Source: Lentzea cavernae (GTDB lineage Bacteria > Actinomycetota > Actinomycetes > Mycobacteriales > Pseudonocardiaceae). From it: a DNA stretch of 64,000 nucleotides. The stretch is taken from the NCBI RefSeq assembly GCF_014653695.1, contig NZ_BNAR01000006.1:476551-540550 (forward strand). The letters are read 5' to 3'. Of the stretch, positions 52,467 through 61,259 are shown piece by piece. The notes beneath the pieces are model-generated. The model worked only from the letters and a program-made list of their open reading frames with translations. It made no database searches and had not been told where the DNA came from. Position 1 is the stretch's first letter. Every line of letters begins with the position of its first letter. Position numbers and translations under genes: made by a program.

Positions 52467-53401
52467 CCCTGAGTCCCCGGCGAGGACGCCTCGGCGTTGC
52501 CCGCGACGCCATAACGACCGGAACGGCCCTCCAGCTGTTCGCGCAACGCCATCACCACGACGACCTGACCCGCCGGGGTGTCGGAGTTGTCCACGGAGGA
52601 CAGGATCGAGGTCGCGGCGGTGTCCGCGCGGACCACGCCGATCGCACCCGTGCCGTTCGCCGAGCCGCTCGCACCGGCCAGCACGACGCCGGCGCCGGAC
52701 CGGTCGAGCTGCGTGGCGAACCGCGCGACCGTCGAGGCCCGGTCCGCGGCCGAGTCACCGATCGCGGCGCCCCCGGTCAGCACGATCGCGAGCTGTGCGG
52801 GCTTCACGCCCGAGGTCGCCTTCACGAACCCCGCGTTGGTGAGGCCGGACACCGCGGACGCCATCTCGTCCGGCGTGGCCTGCGGTTCGTTGTTGGTGGG
52901 GTTGAGCAGCAGCAACGTCCCGAACAGGCCACCGGCGCGCGTGCCGGGGTCGGCGGCCGTGGGCAGCTGCGAACCGGCGGGCTGCAGCCGTGCCACGAGG
53001 TCGCGCAGCTGGTCGCCGCGCGACGGGTCGGAGAACGCGTCTGTCAGCTGGACCTCGCCGGTGACGGTGGCGCTCGCCGACTTCAGCAGGCCGGTGAGAG
53101 CGTCCCGATCGGACGGACGGGCGTCCGCGGTGGTCACGATGACGACCGTGCGGTCGGTGAGCCGGTCCTTGACGGCGAGAGGCCCGACGGACGCGGCGAA
53201 CTTGTCCGCCTCGGTCAGCTTGGCGTTCAACGCGTTGCGGTCGTTCTGCAGGTCGTTCACCTGCTGTGCCAACGTGTTCTTCTCGTCGCTCAGCCCCGAC
53301 AGCAGCCGCCCGCTGATCGCGGTCGACCCCAGCACGACACCGACCGCCAGCGCGAGGAACACCGCGGTGATCGAAACTATGTGGTAGCGCAACGTGATCA
53401 C
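52463..53401 (-). CDS. steB: SteB/MctB-family membrane protein (copper transporter-like annotation)
   Basis: A 312-residue protein with one N-terminal TM (HIVSITAVFLALAVGVVLGS), a coiled coil (SDEKNTLAQQVNDLQNDRNA) and an extracytoplasmic domain. It corresponds to Rv1698/MctB and SteB of Corynebacterium (from memory). In Corynebacterium SteA-SteB affect septal cell wall remodelling; in Mycobacterium the protein was described in copper handling. GTG start overlaps the steA stop. Confidence 0.85.
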   Translation of the reverse strand: MITLRYHIVSITAVFLALAVGVVLGSTAISGRLLSGLSDEKNTLAQQVNDLQNDRNALNAKLTEADKFAASVGPLAVKDRLTDRTVVIVTTADARPSDRDALTGLLKSASATVTGEVQLTDAFSDPSRGDQLRDLVARLQPAGSQLPTAADPGTRAGGLFGTLLLLNPTNNEPQATPDEMASAVSGLTNAGFVKATSGVKPAQLAIVLTGGAAIGDSAADRASTVARFATQLDRSGAGVVLAGASGSANGTGAIGVVRADTAATSILSSVDNSDTPAGQVVVVMALREQLEGRSGRYGVAGNAEASSPGTQG

Positions 53402-54582
53402 GTGAACAACCCCTTGAACCAGTTGACGACGGAGTGCCAGCCGTCGACCACGATGTCGACGTAGACGTGACCGACGCCGGACACCGCGAGGGCCGCCGCC
53501 ATGGCGGCGATCGCGGCGGCGACCAGCAGGACGATCACGCCCAGCGAGACCCGGCTGCGGTGCAACGTCGCGACGGCCTCCCCGTCGACGAGCTTGCTGC
53601 CGAGCTTCAACCGGGTGAGGAACGTGGAGGGGTTCGAACCGGAGTGCCCGCGGTCGAGGAACTCGCGCAGCGTCGCGCGCAGCCCCACCGTCACGACCAG
53701 GGACGCCCCGTGTGCTTCAGCGAGCAGCAAAGCCAGGTCCTCCGCGTTGCCCGACGCGGGGAACGTCACCGCGCCGATGCCGAGGTCCTGGATCCGTTGC
53801 AGGCCCGGCGCGTGGCCGTCGGTCTGCGCGGGCACGACCACCTCGGAGGCCGCGCGCAGTGACGCGGTGCCGATGCCGTCGGGGTCGCCGACGATGATGT
53901 CCGGCTTGAGGCCGGCGTCGTGCAGCGTGTCCGCGCCGGTGTCGACGCCGATCAGGACCGGCCGGTACTCGCGGATGTACTTGCGGAGCTTGCGCAGCTC
54001 CTCGGCGTGCGACGGGCCGCCCGCGACGACGAGCACCTGCCGGTCGCGCATCGGCACGTACACCTCGGGCACGCCGACGCCGTCGAGCACCAGCGCGCGT
54101 TCGCGGCGGAGGAACTCGATGGTGTTGGCGGAGAAGGCTTCCAGCTGAGCCGACATGCCGGCCTTCGCTTCGATCATCGCGTCGGCGATGCTCTCCGCGT
54201 TCTGCTCGACCCCCTTGGCGAGCTCGCGTTCCCCGGCGTACACGACACCCTCGTGCAGCCGGATCTTCGTGCCTTCCTTGATCTCCCGCAGCGCGACGGC
54301 GCCGACGTTGTCGATCAGCGGGATGCCGGCCTCGATCAGCAGTTCCGGCCCCAGGTTGGGAAAGCGGCCGGAGATCGACGGCGACGCGTTCACGACGCCG
54401 ACGACCTCGGCCGTGACGAGCGCCTCGACGGTGCGCCGATCGAGGTCGACGAGGTCCATCACGGCGATGTCACCGGCACTCACGCGCCGCACCAGGTCGC
54501 TCGCGCGCCGATCAACCCGCGCGACGCCCGTGACACCGGGAAGTTCGTGGTTGGTGCGGCTCAGCAGCCCGGAAAGCTTCAT
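53398..54582 (-). CDS. steA: SteA-family cytokinetic protein
   Basis: A 394-residue protein with an N-terminal cytoplasmic domain (LVDLDRRTVEALVTAEVVGV; RFPNLGPELLIEAGIPLIDN), a TPP-like/thiamin pyrophosphokinase-type fold (LKPDIIVGDPDGIGTASLRA) and a C-terminal TM (about 350-375, SLGVIVLLVAAAIAAMAAAL). Homologue of Rv1697. Together with SteB it forms a membrane pair acting at the division site in Corynebacterium. ATG 54582. Confidence 0.87.
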   Translation of the reverse strand: MKLSGLLSRTNHELPGVTGVARVDRRASDLVRRVSAGDIAVMDLVDLDRRTVEALVTAEVVGVVNASPSISGRFPNLGPELLIEAGIPLIDNVGAVALREIKEGTKIRLHEGVVYAGERELAKGVEQNAESIADAMIEAKAGMSAQLEAFSANTIEFLRRERALVLDGVGVPEVYVPMRDRQVLVVAGGPSHAEELRKLRKYIREYRPVLIGVDTGADTLHDAGLKPDIIVGDPDGIGTASLRAASEVVVPAQTDGHAPGLQRIQDLGIGAVTFPASGNAEDLALLLAEAHGASLVVTVGLRATLREFLDRGHSGSNPSTFLTRLKLGSKLVDGEAVATLHRSRVSLGVIVLLVAAAIAAMAAALAVSGVGHVYVDIVVDGWHSVVNWFKGLFT

Positions 54583-54643
54583 GGGCCGATAGTGACCCAC
54601 GGTGCGGACGTGACCGGTGAGGCACGCCGGGCGATTCCAGGGG

Positions 54644-55084
54644 TCAGTCGTCGGGGTGAACTACCACAGCGCCGAAAGCGAGGACCACCGCACCCACCAG
54701 CACCCAGATCCCGTTGCCGAAACCGGCTTCCAGCGCCGGATCGATCGCGATGTTGCCTTCTTCGTGAAAGCTGATCGCGTTCAGCAGGTACACGAACAAC
54801 ATCCCGGTGACACCCGCGAGCCCGGCCGCTCCGGCGTAGGCGACCCTCCGCCACCGCGTCCCGGCCAGCAGGGCGGCGGCCGCCAGCACGACGGGGATGC
54901 CGAACAACGGACCGTGCTCGTCCTCGGTGCCACCGAACCGCGTGCTCCACCCCGTGGTCACGTACGCGGTCTGCGGCTGCCCGGGAGCGAGCCGGATCAG
55001 CAACTCGGACAACGGCAGGAACGTCGCCCCGGCCGCGGCCGCCGCCGCGAGTCCGAGCAGGACGATGCCGACGATCTTCCTCAC
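54644..55084 (-). CDS. Small membrane protein 4 of a four-gene membrane cluster
   Basis: A 146-residue protein with four TM helices and a small periplasmic loop after the first (LSELLIRLAPGQPQTAYVTT, GWSTRFGG). GTG 55084 overlaps the previous stop (GTGA). The end is VLAFGAVVVHPDD. It resembles its three upstream neighbours in topology (long loop after TM1, then three helices). Unknown function. Confidence 0.75.
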   Translation of the reverse strand: MRKIVGIVLLGLAAAAAAGATFLPLSELLIRLAPGQPQTAYVTTGWSTRFGGTEDEHGPLFGIPVVLAAAALLAGTRWRRVAYAGAAGLAGVTGMLFVYLLNAISFHEEGNIAIDPALEAGFGNGIWVLVGAVVLAFGAVVVHPDD

Positions 55085-55515
55085 GCCGCCGCCTCCCGTT
55101 GCAGCGCAACGGCTCCCGCGAGCGCGACCAGCGTTCCCAGCACGAGGAACACCAGCCCGAACCCGATCGCGAAGTCGCCCTGCTGGTCGAGGGCGTGCCC
55201 GCGTTCGGACACGACCAGCGCCGCGACGACACCGGCCGCGCCCACCTGCCCGGCCGCCCCGGCCAGTGCCGCGCGAGTGATCCAGATCCCCGCGACGAGC
55301 AACGCCAGCGTCACCACGACGGGCACCCCGTACCAGGGCGAGAGCTCTCCGGCGGGCCAGTCGCCGGGCTTGTCGACGATCTCCGTCCCCCACGCACGGA
55401 CCACGACCTCGACACCCCCGGCGTACGCGGTCGAGTACCACGGCAGGACCATCGCCGTGGCGGTCAGCACCACTCCTGCCGCGATCAGCGCGATCGCCGT
55501 GGGTCTGCCGATCAC
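55081..55515 (-). CDS. Small membrane protein 3 of the cluster
   Basis: A 144-residue protein: TM1 (ALIAAGVVLTATAMVLPWYS), a loop with AYAGGVEVVVRAWGTEIVDK and three further TM helices. It shares the TM1-loop-TM2-4 layout with its neighbours but lacks the C-terminal tail seen in two of them. Coupled on both sides by 4-nt overlaps. Unknown function. Confidence 0.75.
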   Translation of the reverse strand: MIGRPTAIALIAAGVVLTATAMVLPWYSTAYAGGVEVVVRAWGTEIVDKPGDWPAGELSPWYGVPVVVTLALLVAGIWITRAALAGAAGQVGAAGVVAALVVSERGHALDQQGDFAIGFGLVFLVLGTLVALAGAVALQREAAA

Positions 55516-56114
55516 CGGGTCTCCTGCTGCTCGTCGTTCGGGATCGCGATCCCGAACGGAGGCGTGTCGTCGTCACTGCCGAGCTGGTGCACGACCACCC
55601 CGTCCTCGTCTGCCGCCGTGTCCGGCGCGGGTTCGGTCTGCCGCTGCTGGGCGAGCCCCGCACCCACGAGTGCGATGATCGCCGCGGCGACCAGCAGGTA
55701 CATACCGCCGTGGTAGTGCAGTTCCTGCTCGGGCGCCGGCGGCTGCTCGCCGAGGACCTGCGTCAGCGCGTACAGCTGTCCCGCGTAGAGGAGCACGACC
55801 CCGGCCAGCAGCCCGGCCGCGCCGGCGGCGAGCGGCCGTCCGGCGAACGCGGACCTCTCCCGCAGCAGCAGCACCACCGCGGCGACGATGACCAGTGACG
55901 ACAGGACAACGGGCCACCCGGCGGCGTAGAACGCGGGCTGGTCGGGCCCACCGGTGGACGGCTCCGACGAGGCCGTCCACAACGTGGTGGTGATCGTCAG
56001 TCCGGACCCGAACGTCTTGTACACACTGCTGAACGTGGGCTGGAACGACGCGACGACGGCCAGCACCGCCCCCAGCACGAGCAGGACACCGGCGATCCGG
56101 CGGCGGTCAGTCAC
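55512..56114 (-). CDS. Small membrane protein 2 of the cluster (with acidic DTPPFG tail)
   Basis: A 200-residue protein: TM1, extracytoplasmic loop (SSVYKTFGSGLTITTTLWTA), three more TM helices and a cytoplasmic tail of about 45 residues ending DDDTPPFGIAIPNDEQQETR. The tail motif VVVHQLGSDDDTPPFG matches the upstream neighbour's VVIHQIDDEADDTDTPPYG. The ATG overlaps the preceding gene by 8 nt. Paralogue of gene 56107-56703. Confidence 0.78.
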   Translation of the reverse strand: MTDRRRIAGVLLVLGAVLAVVASFQPTFSSVYKTFGSGLTITTTLWTASSEPSTGGPDQPAFYAAGWPVVLSSLVIVAAVVLLLRERSAFAGRPLAAGAAGLLAGVVLLYAGQLYALTQVLGEQPPAPEQELHYHGGMYLLVAAAIIALVGAGLAQQRQTEPAPDTAADEDGVVVHQLGSDDDTPPFGIAIPNDEQQETR

Positions 56115-56703
56115 TCTTCGGCTCCACGATCACCGGATATCCGTAGGGCGGCGTGTCGGTGTCGTCCGCCTCGTCGTCGATCTGATGGATCACAACCCCC
56201 TCACCGGTCTCGGACGCGACCGCCCGAGGCAGTTCCTGGTGCAGCACCGCCGACACCACGGCCACCCCCGCGGCCACGATCAGCAGGGTGACCCCGTCAC
56301 CCTGCTCCACCGCGACGGGCACGGGCGAGTCGATCTCGCCGAGCCCTTCCACGACTCCTTGGACCTGGGAGACGGCGGACCAGGCGGCCCCGAGGAGGAC
56401 CCCGGCCCCGAGCAACGACCCGACCCGCATCGCCGGAACCCGGAACGCCAGCACCGCGGCCAGCGCCATGACCAGCGCGGCCCCCACGGCGGGCTCCCCG
56501 AACTCGAGGGGCCGGAGCAGCAGGATGTCGCGGAAGTCGTTGCGCTCCACCGCCCACGCGCTGGCCTCGTAGCGCAACGTCCGGCTGTTGACCACGACCT
56601 GCACCGAGTAGGCGGACAGGAACGTGGCCGCCACGGCCAGCCCGGCCGCGACGAACACCAGCACGGCCCCGAACACCCGGCGCGTGCTCACAGATCCGGT
56701 CAC
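56107..56703 (-). CDS. Small membrane protein 1 of the cluster (with acidic DTPPYG tail)
   Basis: A 198-residue protein with TM1 (VFGAVLVFVAAGLAVAATFL), a loop with TLRYEASAWAVERNDFRD, three TM helices and the acidic tail ending TDTPPYGYPVIVEPKSD. First gene of four overlapping membrane genes, 35 nt downstream of recN's end on the same strand. No signal for a known family; in some mycobacteria similar small membrane genes follow recN. Confidence 0.78.
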   Translation of the reverse strand: MTGSVSTRRVFGAVLVFVAAGLAVAATFLSAYSVQVVVNSRTLRYEASAWAVERNDFRDILLLRPLEFGEPAVGAALVMALAAVLAFRVPAMRVGSLLGAGVLLGAAWSAVSQVQGVVEGLGEIDSPVPVAVEQGDGVTLLIVAAGVAVVSAVLHQELPRAVASETGEGVVIHQIDDEADDTDTPPYGYPVIVEPKSD

Positions 56704-56738
56704 GCCTCCATCATGCCGAACCGCGGCGGAAACGCAGA

Positions 56739-58520
56739 TCAGCTCTTCTTCTTGCGCCGCCGGACCACGGGAGCACTGGACTTGTCGGCCTTGGCCGCCG
56801 CCAGCAGTTCCTCGGCGTGGGCCCGGCCCGTGTCGGTCGAGTCCATGCCCGCCAGCATGCGGGCGAGTTCCACGACCCGTTGCGTCTCGTCCAGCTTCCG
56901 CACGGCGGACCGCGTGAACGTCCCGTCGGCCGACTTGTCCACGACGAGGTGACGGTCGGCGAACGCGGCCACCTGCGGCAGGTGCGTCACCACGATCACC
57001 TGGTGCGACCGGGCGAGCCTGGCCAGCCTGCGGCCGACCTCGACCGCGGCCCGCCCGCCGACACCGGCGTCGACCTCGTCGAACACCAGCGTGGGCACCG
57101 GGTCCGAGTGCGACAGCACCACTTCCAGCGCCAGCATCACGCGGGAGAGCTCACCGCCGGACGCGCCCTTGTGCACCGGCAGGGCGGGCGCGCCGGGGTG
57201 CGAGATCAGCCGCAGCTCGACGTCGTCCACGCCGGACGCCCCGGCGTGCAGGATCGACCGCCCGACGGGCAGCGCCTGCGCGTCCCCCGACTCGGCGTGC
57301 CGCGGCCGGACGGCCAGCTCCACGGAGGCGTGCGGCATGGCGAGCCCGTCCAGCTCCTCGGTGACGGCCTTGCCCAGTTCGAGGGCCGCGTCGACCCGTG
57401 CGGCCGTCACCTGGGCGGCGAGGGTGGCCAGTTCGACGGCCAGCTCGTCGCGGCGGGTGGCCAGACCGGTCAACGCCTCTTCGGACGTGTCCAGCCCGCC
57501 GAGCCTCGTCCGCGCGTCCTCGGCCCAGGCGATCACGCCGTCGACGTCGGCGGCGTACTTGCGGGTCAGCGCCTTGAGCTCGGCCTGGCGCTGCAGCACC
57601 GTCTCGAGGCGGCCGGGGTCGGCCTCCAGGTGGTCCAGGTAGCCGGAGATCTCGGCGCCGACGTCGGCCAGCAGCGTGGCGGCCTCGACCAGGCGCGGCT
57701 CCATCTCCCGCAGCTTCGGGTCCTCCGACGTGGAGAGCCTGCGGGCGGCCTCGGAGATCAGGCCCAGCGCGCCGGGGTTCTCCGGATCGCCCTCGAGCGA
57801 CCCGGACACCGCGTACTGCGCGCCCTGGGCGGCCTCGCGGAGCTGGTCGGCGTCGGCGAGCCGGCGGGCCTCGTCGTGCAGCTCGGCGTCCTCGCCCAGC
57901 TGGGGCGCGACGGCGTCGATCTCGGTCAGGCCGTGCCGCAGCAGGTCGGCCTCGCGGGCCAGCTCGCGGGAACGCTCGGTGCGCTCCTTGAGCTCCGCCG
58001 ACACGCGCAGCCACTCCTCGCGGACGGCCTGGTAGGCGCGCAGCGGCGACCCCACGTCGTCGCCGGCGAAGCGGTCCAGCACGCCGCGCTGCTCGGTGGG
58101 CCTCATGAGCCGCAGCTGGTCGTTCTGCCCGTGCACGGCGATCAGCTGCTCCGCCAGTTCGGACAGCACGCCGACCGGCACGGAGCGGCCGCCGACGTGG
58201 GCACGGGAGCGGCCGTCGGAGCCGACGGTGCGGATCGCGATCAGCGAACCGTCCTCGTCCGCCTCGCCGCCGACCTCCTCCGCCACCTTCGCGGCAGGGC
58301 TGCCCGCCGGAGCCTGGAAGCGGCCCTCGACCACCGCTTTGTCGGCTCCGGTACGCACCCGCGAAGCCTCTGCTCGGCCACCGCCCAGCAGGTGCAACCC
58401 GGTCACGACCATGGTCTTGCCCGCGCCCGTCTCACCGGTGACTACGGTGAACCCGGGGTCCAGTTCAAGGGTGGCCTCGTCGATCACGCCAAGGCCATTG
58501 ATGCGCATCTCGGCCAGCAC
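56739..58520 (-). CDS. recN: DNA repair protein RecN
   Basis: A 593-residue SMC-like ATPase for double-strand-break repair. It starts VLAEMRINGLGVIDEATLEL with Walker A VVTGETGAGKTMVVTGLHLL, has a central coiled coil (about 160-360), signature HKGASGGELSRVMLALEVVL and Walker B LVFDEVDAGVGGRAAVEVGR. GTG 58520 chosen by family length and N-terminus; an ATG 10 codons upstream and one at 58508 are alternatives. Ends in a Lys/Arg-rich tail (APVVRRRKKKS). Confidence 0.93.
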   Translation of the reverse strand: MLAEMRINGLGVIDEATLELDPGFTVVTGETGAGKTMVVTGLHLLGGGRAEASRVRTGADKAVVEGRFQAPAGSPAAKVAEEVGGEADEDGSLIAIRTVGSDGRSRAHVGGRSVPVGVLSELAEQLIAVHGQNDQLRLMRPTEQRGVLDRFAGDDVGSPLRAYQAVREEWLRVSAELKERTERSRELAREADLLRHGLTEIDAVAPQLGEDAELHDEARRLADADQLREAAQGAQYAVSGSLEGDPENPGALGLISEAARRLSTSEDPKLREMEPRLVEAATLLADVGAEISGYLDHLEADPGRLETVLQRQAELKALTRKYAADVDGVIAWAEDARTRLGGLDTSEEALTGLATRRDELAVELATLAAQVTAARVDAALELGKAVTEELDGLAMPHASVELAVRPRHAESGDAQALPVGRSILHAGASGVDDVELRLISHPGAPALPVHKGASGGELSRVMLALEVVLSHSDPVPTLVFDEVDAGVGGRAAVEVGRRLARLARSHQVIVVTHLPQVAAFADRHLVVDKSADGTFTRSAVRKLDETQRVVELARMLAGMDSTDTGRAHAEELLAAAKADKSSAPVVRRRKKKS

Positions 58521-58600
58521 AGGGCGAACCTTACTTGTCGAGTCCGACATTTCCTCGCGGGCACCATAACGAGCGAGTGCCGACGCACCGAGCGGCGCGG

Positions 58601-59491
58601 TCAGCCTGCCGATGGTCCCCGCCATCCCTTCACCGGGAGGTCGAACTTCTCGACCAGCCGGTCCGTGAACGGTGCCTGGCGCAGCCGCACGACCTTGAGC
58701 GGCACCGCGCCCTCCACGATCTCGATCCGCGCGCCCGCGGGCAGCTCGAACGTGCGCCGCCCGTCCGCGGACAGCGCCGCGGGATGCCCGGTCGACTCGA
58801 TCTCGAACGCGACGTGCGACTTCGGCGAGACCACCAGCGGTCGTGCGAACAGCGCGTGCGCGTTGCTCGGCACCACCAGGATCGCCTGCACGTCCGGCCA
58901 CACGACCGGTCCGCCCGCCGAGAACGCGTACGCCGTCGAACCCGTCGGCGTCGCGCACAGCACGCCGTCGCAGCCGAACGCCGACACCGGCCGGCCGTCG
59001 ACCTCGACGACGACCTCGAGGATGCGTTCGCGGATCAGCTTCTCGACGCTGATCTCGTTGAGCGCCCAGGTCTCGACGACGACCTCGTCGCTGACCTTGG
59101 CGATGAGGTCGAGCGTCATGCGCTCTTCCACGAAGTAGTCGCGTTCCAGCACGTGGCCGACGGCCTCGTGCAACGCGTCCGAGTCGGCCTCCGCGAGGAA
59201 CCCGACCCGGCCCAGGTTGACGCCCAGCACCGGCACCCGCGCCGGGCGCGCGAGCTCCGCGCCGCGCAGGAACGTGCCGTCACCACCCAGCACCAGAACC
59301 AGCTCGGTGCCTTCGGCCGCGTGGTCGTCGGCGGGCACGACCTTGGTGCAGCACGACGGGCCGAGGTCACGCGCCTCGTCGTCGAGCACCCTCGTCGTGA
59401 CGCCCCCGACCGCGAGACGGCCGGCGACCTGGCGGGCGAGATCGATGTTGCTCTGGTGACCGGTGTGGACGACCAGCAGGACTTCCCTCAT
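58601..59491 (-). CDS. nadK: NAD kinase
   Basis: A 296-residue enzyme phosphorylating NAD to [24 protein letters not shown], then the GGDG motif [20 protein letters not shown], and the NE/D-loop [20 protein letters not shown] with [23 protein letters not shown] 59491 overlaps the tlyA stop (ATGA). Confidence 0.95.
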   Translation of the reverse strand: MREVLLVVHTGHQSNIDLARQVAGRLAVGGVTTRVLDDEARDLGPSCCTKVVPADDHAAEGTELVLVLGGDGTFLRGAELARPARVPVLGVNLGRVGFLAEADSDALHEAVGHVLERDYFVEERMTLDLIAKVSDEVVVETWALNEISVEKLIRERILEVVVEVDGRPVSAFGCDGVLCATPTGSTAYAFSAGGPVVWPDVQAILVVPSNAHALFARPLVVSPKSHVAFEIESTGHPAALSADGRRTFELPAGARIEIVEGAVPLKVVRLRQAPFTDRLVEKFDLPVKGWRGPSAG

Positions 59492-60285
59492 TGGGGCCCT
59501 TCTTCGACGGCGGTGCGCACCATCTCCGCGGGGTCGACCGGGTCGCCCTTGCGAAGCCAGAGGAAGTACTCGACGTTGCCGGACGGGCCGGGCAGCGGGC
59601 TCGCGACGACCCCGTGCACGGCCAGACCGAGTTCGGCGGCGGCCCTGGTCACGTCGAGCACGGCTTCTGCGCGCAGCTCCGGGTCGCGCACGACGCCACC
59701 GGAGCCCAGGCGTTCCTTGCCGACCTCGAACTGCGGCTTGACCATCGGCAGCAGATCGCCTTCCTCGTCGAGGCACGCGGCCAGTGCGGGAAGCACAAGC
59801 CTCAACGAGATAAACGAAAGATCGGCCACCACGAGTTCAACTTTGCCGCCGATGTCCTCGGGCGTGAGGGTGCGGACGTTGGTCTTGTCCTTCACCACGA
59901 CCCGGTCGTCGGTCTGCAGCTTCCAGTCCAGAAGCCCCCTGCCGACGTCGGCCGCGACCACCTGACGGGCGCCCTTGCGCAGCAGCACGTCGGTGAAACC
60001 GCCAGTGGACGCGCCGGCGTCGAGGCAACGCCTGCCGGTGGGGTCGATCTTGAAGCCCTCGAGCGCGCCGATGAGCTTGTGCGCGCCCCGGGAAGCCCAG
60101 TTCGGGTCGTCGCCGCTGTCCTTGACGACGACCGCGTCGGAGGTCTCCACCGCGGTCGCGGGTTTCGTCGCGACGGTGCCGCGGACCTTCACGCGACCGT
60201 CGGCGACGAGTTGGCTGGCGTGCTCACGGGACCTGGCGAGCCCCCTGCGCACGAGTTCGGCGTCGAGCCGCACCCTGCGAGACAC
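59488..60285 (-). CDS. tlyA: TlyA-family rRNA 2'-O-methyltransferase
   Basis: A 265-residue protein with an S4 RNA-binding domain ([20 protein letters not shown]) and an FtsJ-like methyltransferase domain ([40 protein letters not shown]). In mycobacteria it methylates 16S C1409 and 23S C1920 and sets capreomycin sensitivity. GTG 60285. Coupled to nadK. Confidence 0.94.
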   Translation of the reverse strand: MSRRVRLDAELVRRGLARSREHASQLVADGRVKVRGTVATKPATAVETSDAVVVKDSGDDPNWASRGAHKLIGALEGFKIDPTGRRCLDAGASTGGFTDVLLRKGARQVVAADVGRGLLDWKLQTDDRVVVKDKTNVRTLTPEDIGGKVELVVADLSFISLRLVLPALAACLDEEGDLLPMVKPQFEVGKERLGSGGVVRDPELRAEAVLDVTRAAAELGLAVHGVVASPLPGPSGNVEYFLWLRKGDPVDPAEMVRTAVEEGPQ

Positions 60286-60291
60286 TGTGCA

Positions 60292-60459
60292 TCACACCTT
60301 GTCGATGCTCGACAGTGCGTCGGTGAGCGTCGCGTGCACGGCGTCGAACCGGCCCACGTGCTCCTCGAGCGGAACGTTCTCGAGCCCGTCGAGCCGCTCC
60401 AGCGCGCCTTCGATGGCGTCGGCCGGGTTGGGCGGCGGTCCGGGCAGGGGGTAGCTCAC
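60292..60459 (-). CDS. Small conserved 55-residue acidic protein
   Basis: A 55-residue protein between the HAD phosphatase and tlyA (start GTG 60459, stop 60292). It reads MSYPLPGPPPNPADAIEGAL, then ERLDGLENVPLEEHV and ends with LTDALSSIDKV. It is mostly a helical hairpin-like sequence after a proline-rich start. A small gene occupies the same slot in M. tuberculosis (Rv1693, by memory), supporting it as real despite its length. Function unknown. Confidence 0.78.
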   Translation of the reverse strand: MSYPLPGPPPNPADAIEGALERLDGLENVPLEEHVGRFDAVHATLTDALSSIDKV

Positions 60460-60464
60460 TCCTC

Positions 60465-61259
60465 TTACGGTAGCCGATGCAGTACCGACAGGTCCGCGCC
60501 GACATACGTGGGCCTTTGCTCACCCGGAAGCGCTTGCGCCTCTTGCTCCGTGGACACACCCGTGAGCACGAGCAGCGAGTCCATACCGGCGTTGACGGCA
60601 CCGAGGATGTCGGTGTCGAGCCTGTCGCCGACGACCAGCGGACGGTGCGCGCCGAGGTCCTTCGCCGCCTGTTCCAGCAGCGGGGTGGCGGGCTTGCCGG
60701 CGACGAGCGGCTCCTGGTCCGTCGCGGCCTTCAGCGCCGCGACGAGGCTGCCGTTGCCCGGCAGGAGCCCGCGTTCGGTGGGCAGGGTGACGTCGACGTT
60801 GCACGCCACCCACAGCGCGCCGCCGCGGATGGCCACCGCGGCCTCGGCCAGTTCGCGCCAGCCGAGGTCCATCGACAGCCCTTGCAGGACCGCCACCGCG
60901 CCTTCGGCGGTGTCGGTCGGGATGAGTCCGCGCTTGAACACCTCGGCCTCCAGGGCCTTGGTGCCGAGCACGAGCACAGTGGACCGCTTCGGCAGGCGCT
61001 CGGCCAGCATGGCCGCGCCCGCCTGCGAGGAGGTGCTCACCTCGTCGACGCTCGTCTCGAACCCGAGCTCGACGAGGTGGTCAGCGACCGCCTGAGGTGA
61101 ACGAGAGGCGTTGTTGGTGACGTAGCGGATCCCGACGCCCTTGCTTCTGGCCGCCGCAATCGCTTCGGCGGCACCGGGCACGGCCTCGGATCCTCGGTAG
61201 ACGGTGCCGTCGAGATCGATCAGCAACGCGTCGTACCTGTCGACCAACGTCTCGCTCAC
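60465..61259 (-). CDS. HAD-IIA family phosphatase (NagD/PGP-like)
   Basis: A 264-residue HAD hydrolase. Motif I is [20 protein letters not shown], motif II VTNNAS ([20 protein letters not shown]), motif [12 protein letters not shown] and motif [22 protein letters not shown]. Members dephosphorylate sugars or phosphoglycolate/glycerol-phosphate. GTG 61259 overlaps the stop of the repeat protein (GTGA). Orthologue of Rv1692 (a glycerol-3-phosphate phosphatase, by memory). Confidence 0.92.
   Translation of the reverse strand: MSETLVDRYDALLIDLDGTVYRGSEAVPGAAEAIAAARSKGVGIRYVTNNASRSPQAVADHLVELGFETSVDEVSTSSQAGAAMLAERLPKRSTVLVLGTKALEAEVFKRGLIPTDTAEGAVAVLQGLSMDLGWRELAEAAVAIRGGALWVACNVDVTLPTERGLLPGNGSLVAALKAATDQEPLVAGKPATPLLEQAAKDLGAHRPLVVGDRLDTDILGAVNAGMDSLLVLTGVSTEQEAQALPGEQRPTYVGADLSVLHRLP

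Noticed and set aside
56817..59138. 773-codon plus-strand open frame opposite recN and nadK
   Set aside because: Shadow frame; both opposite genes have full family motifs.
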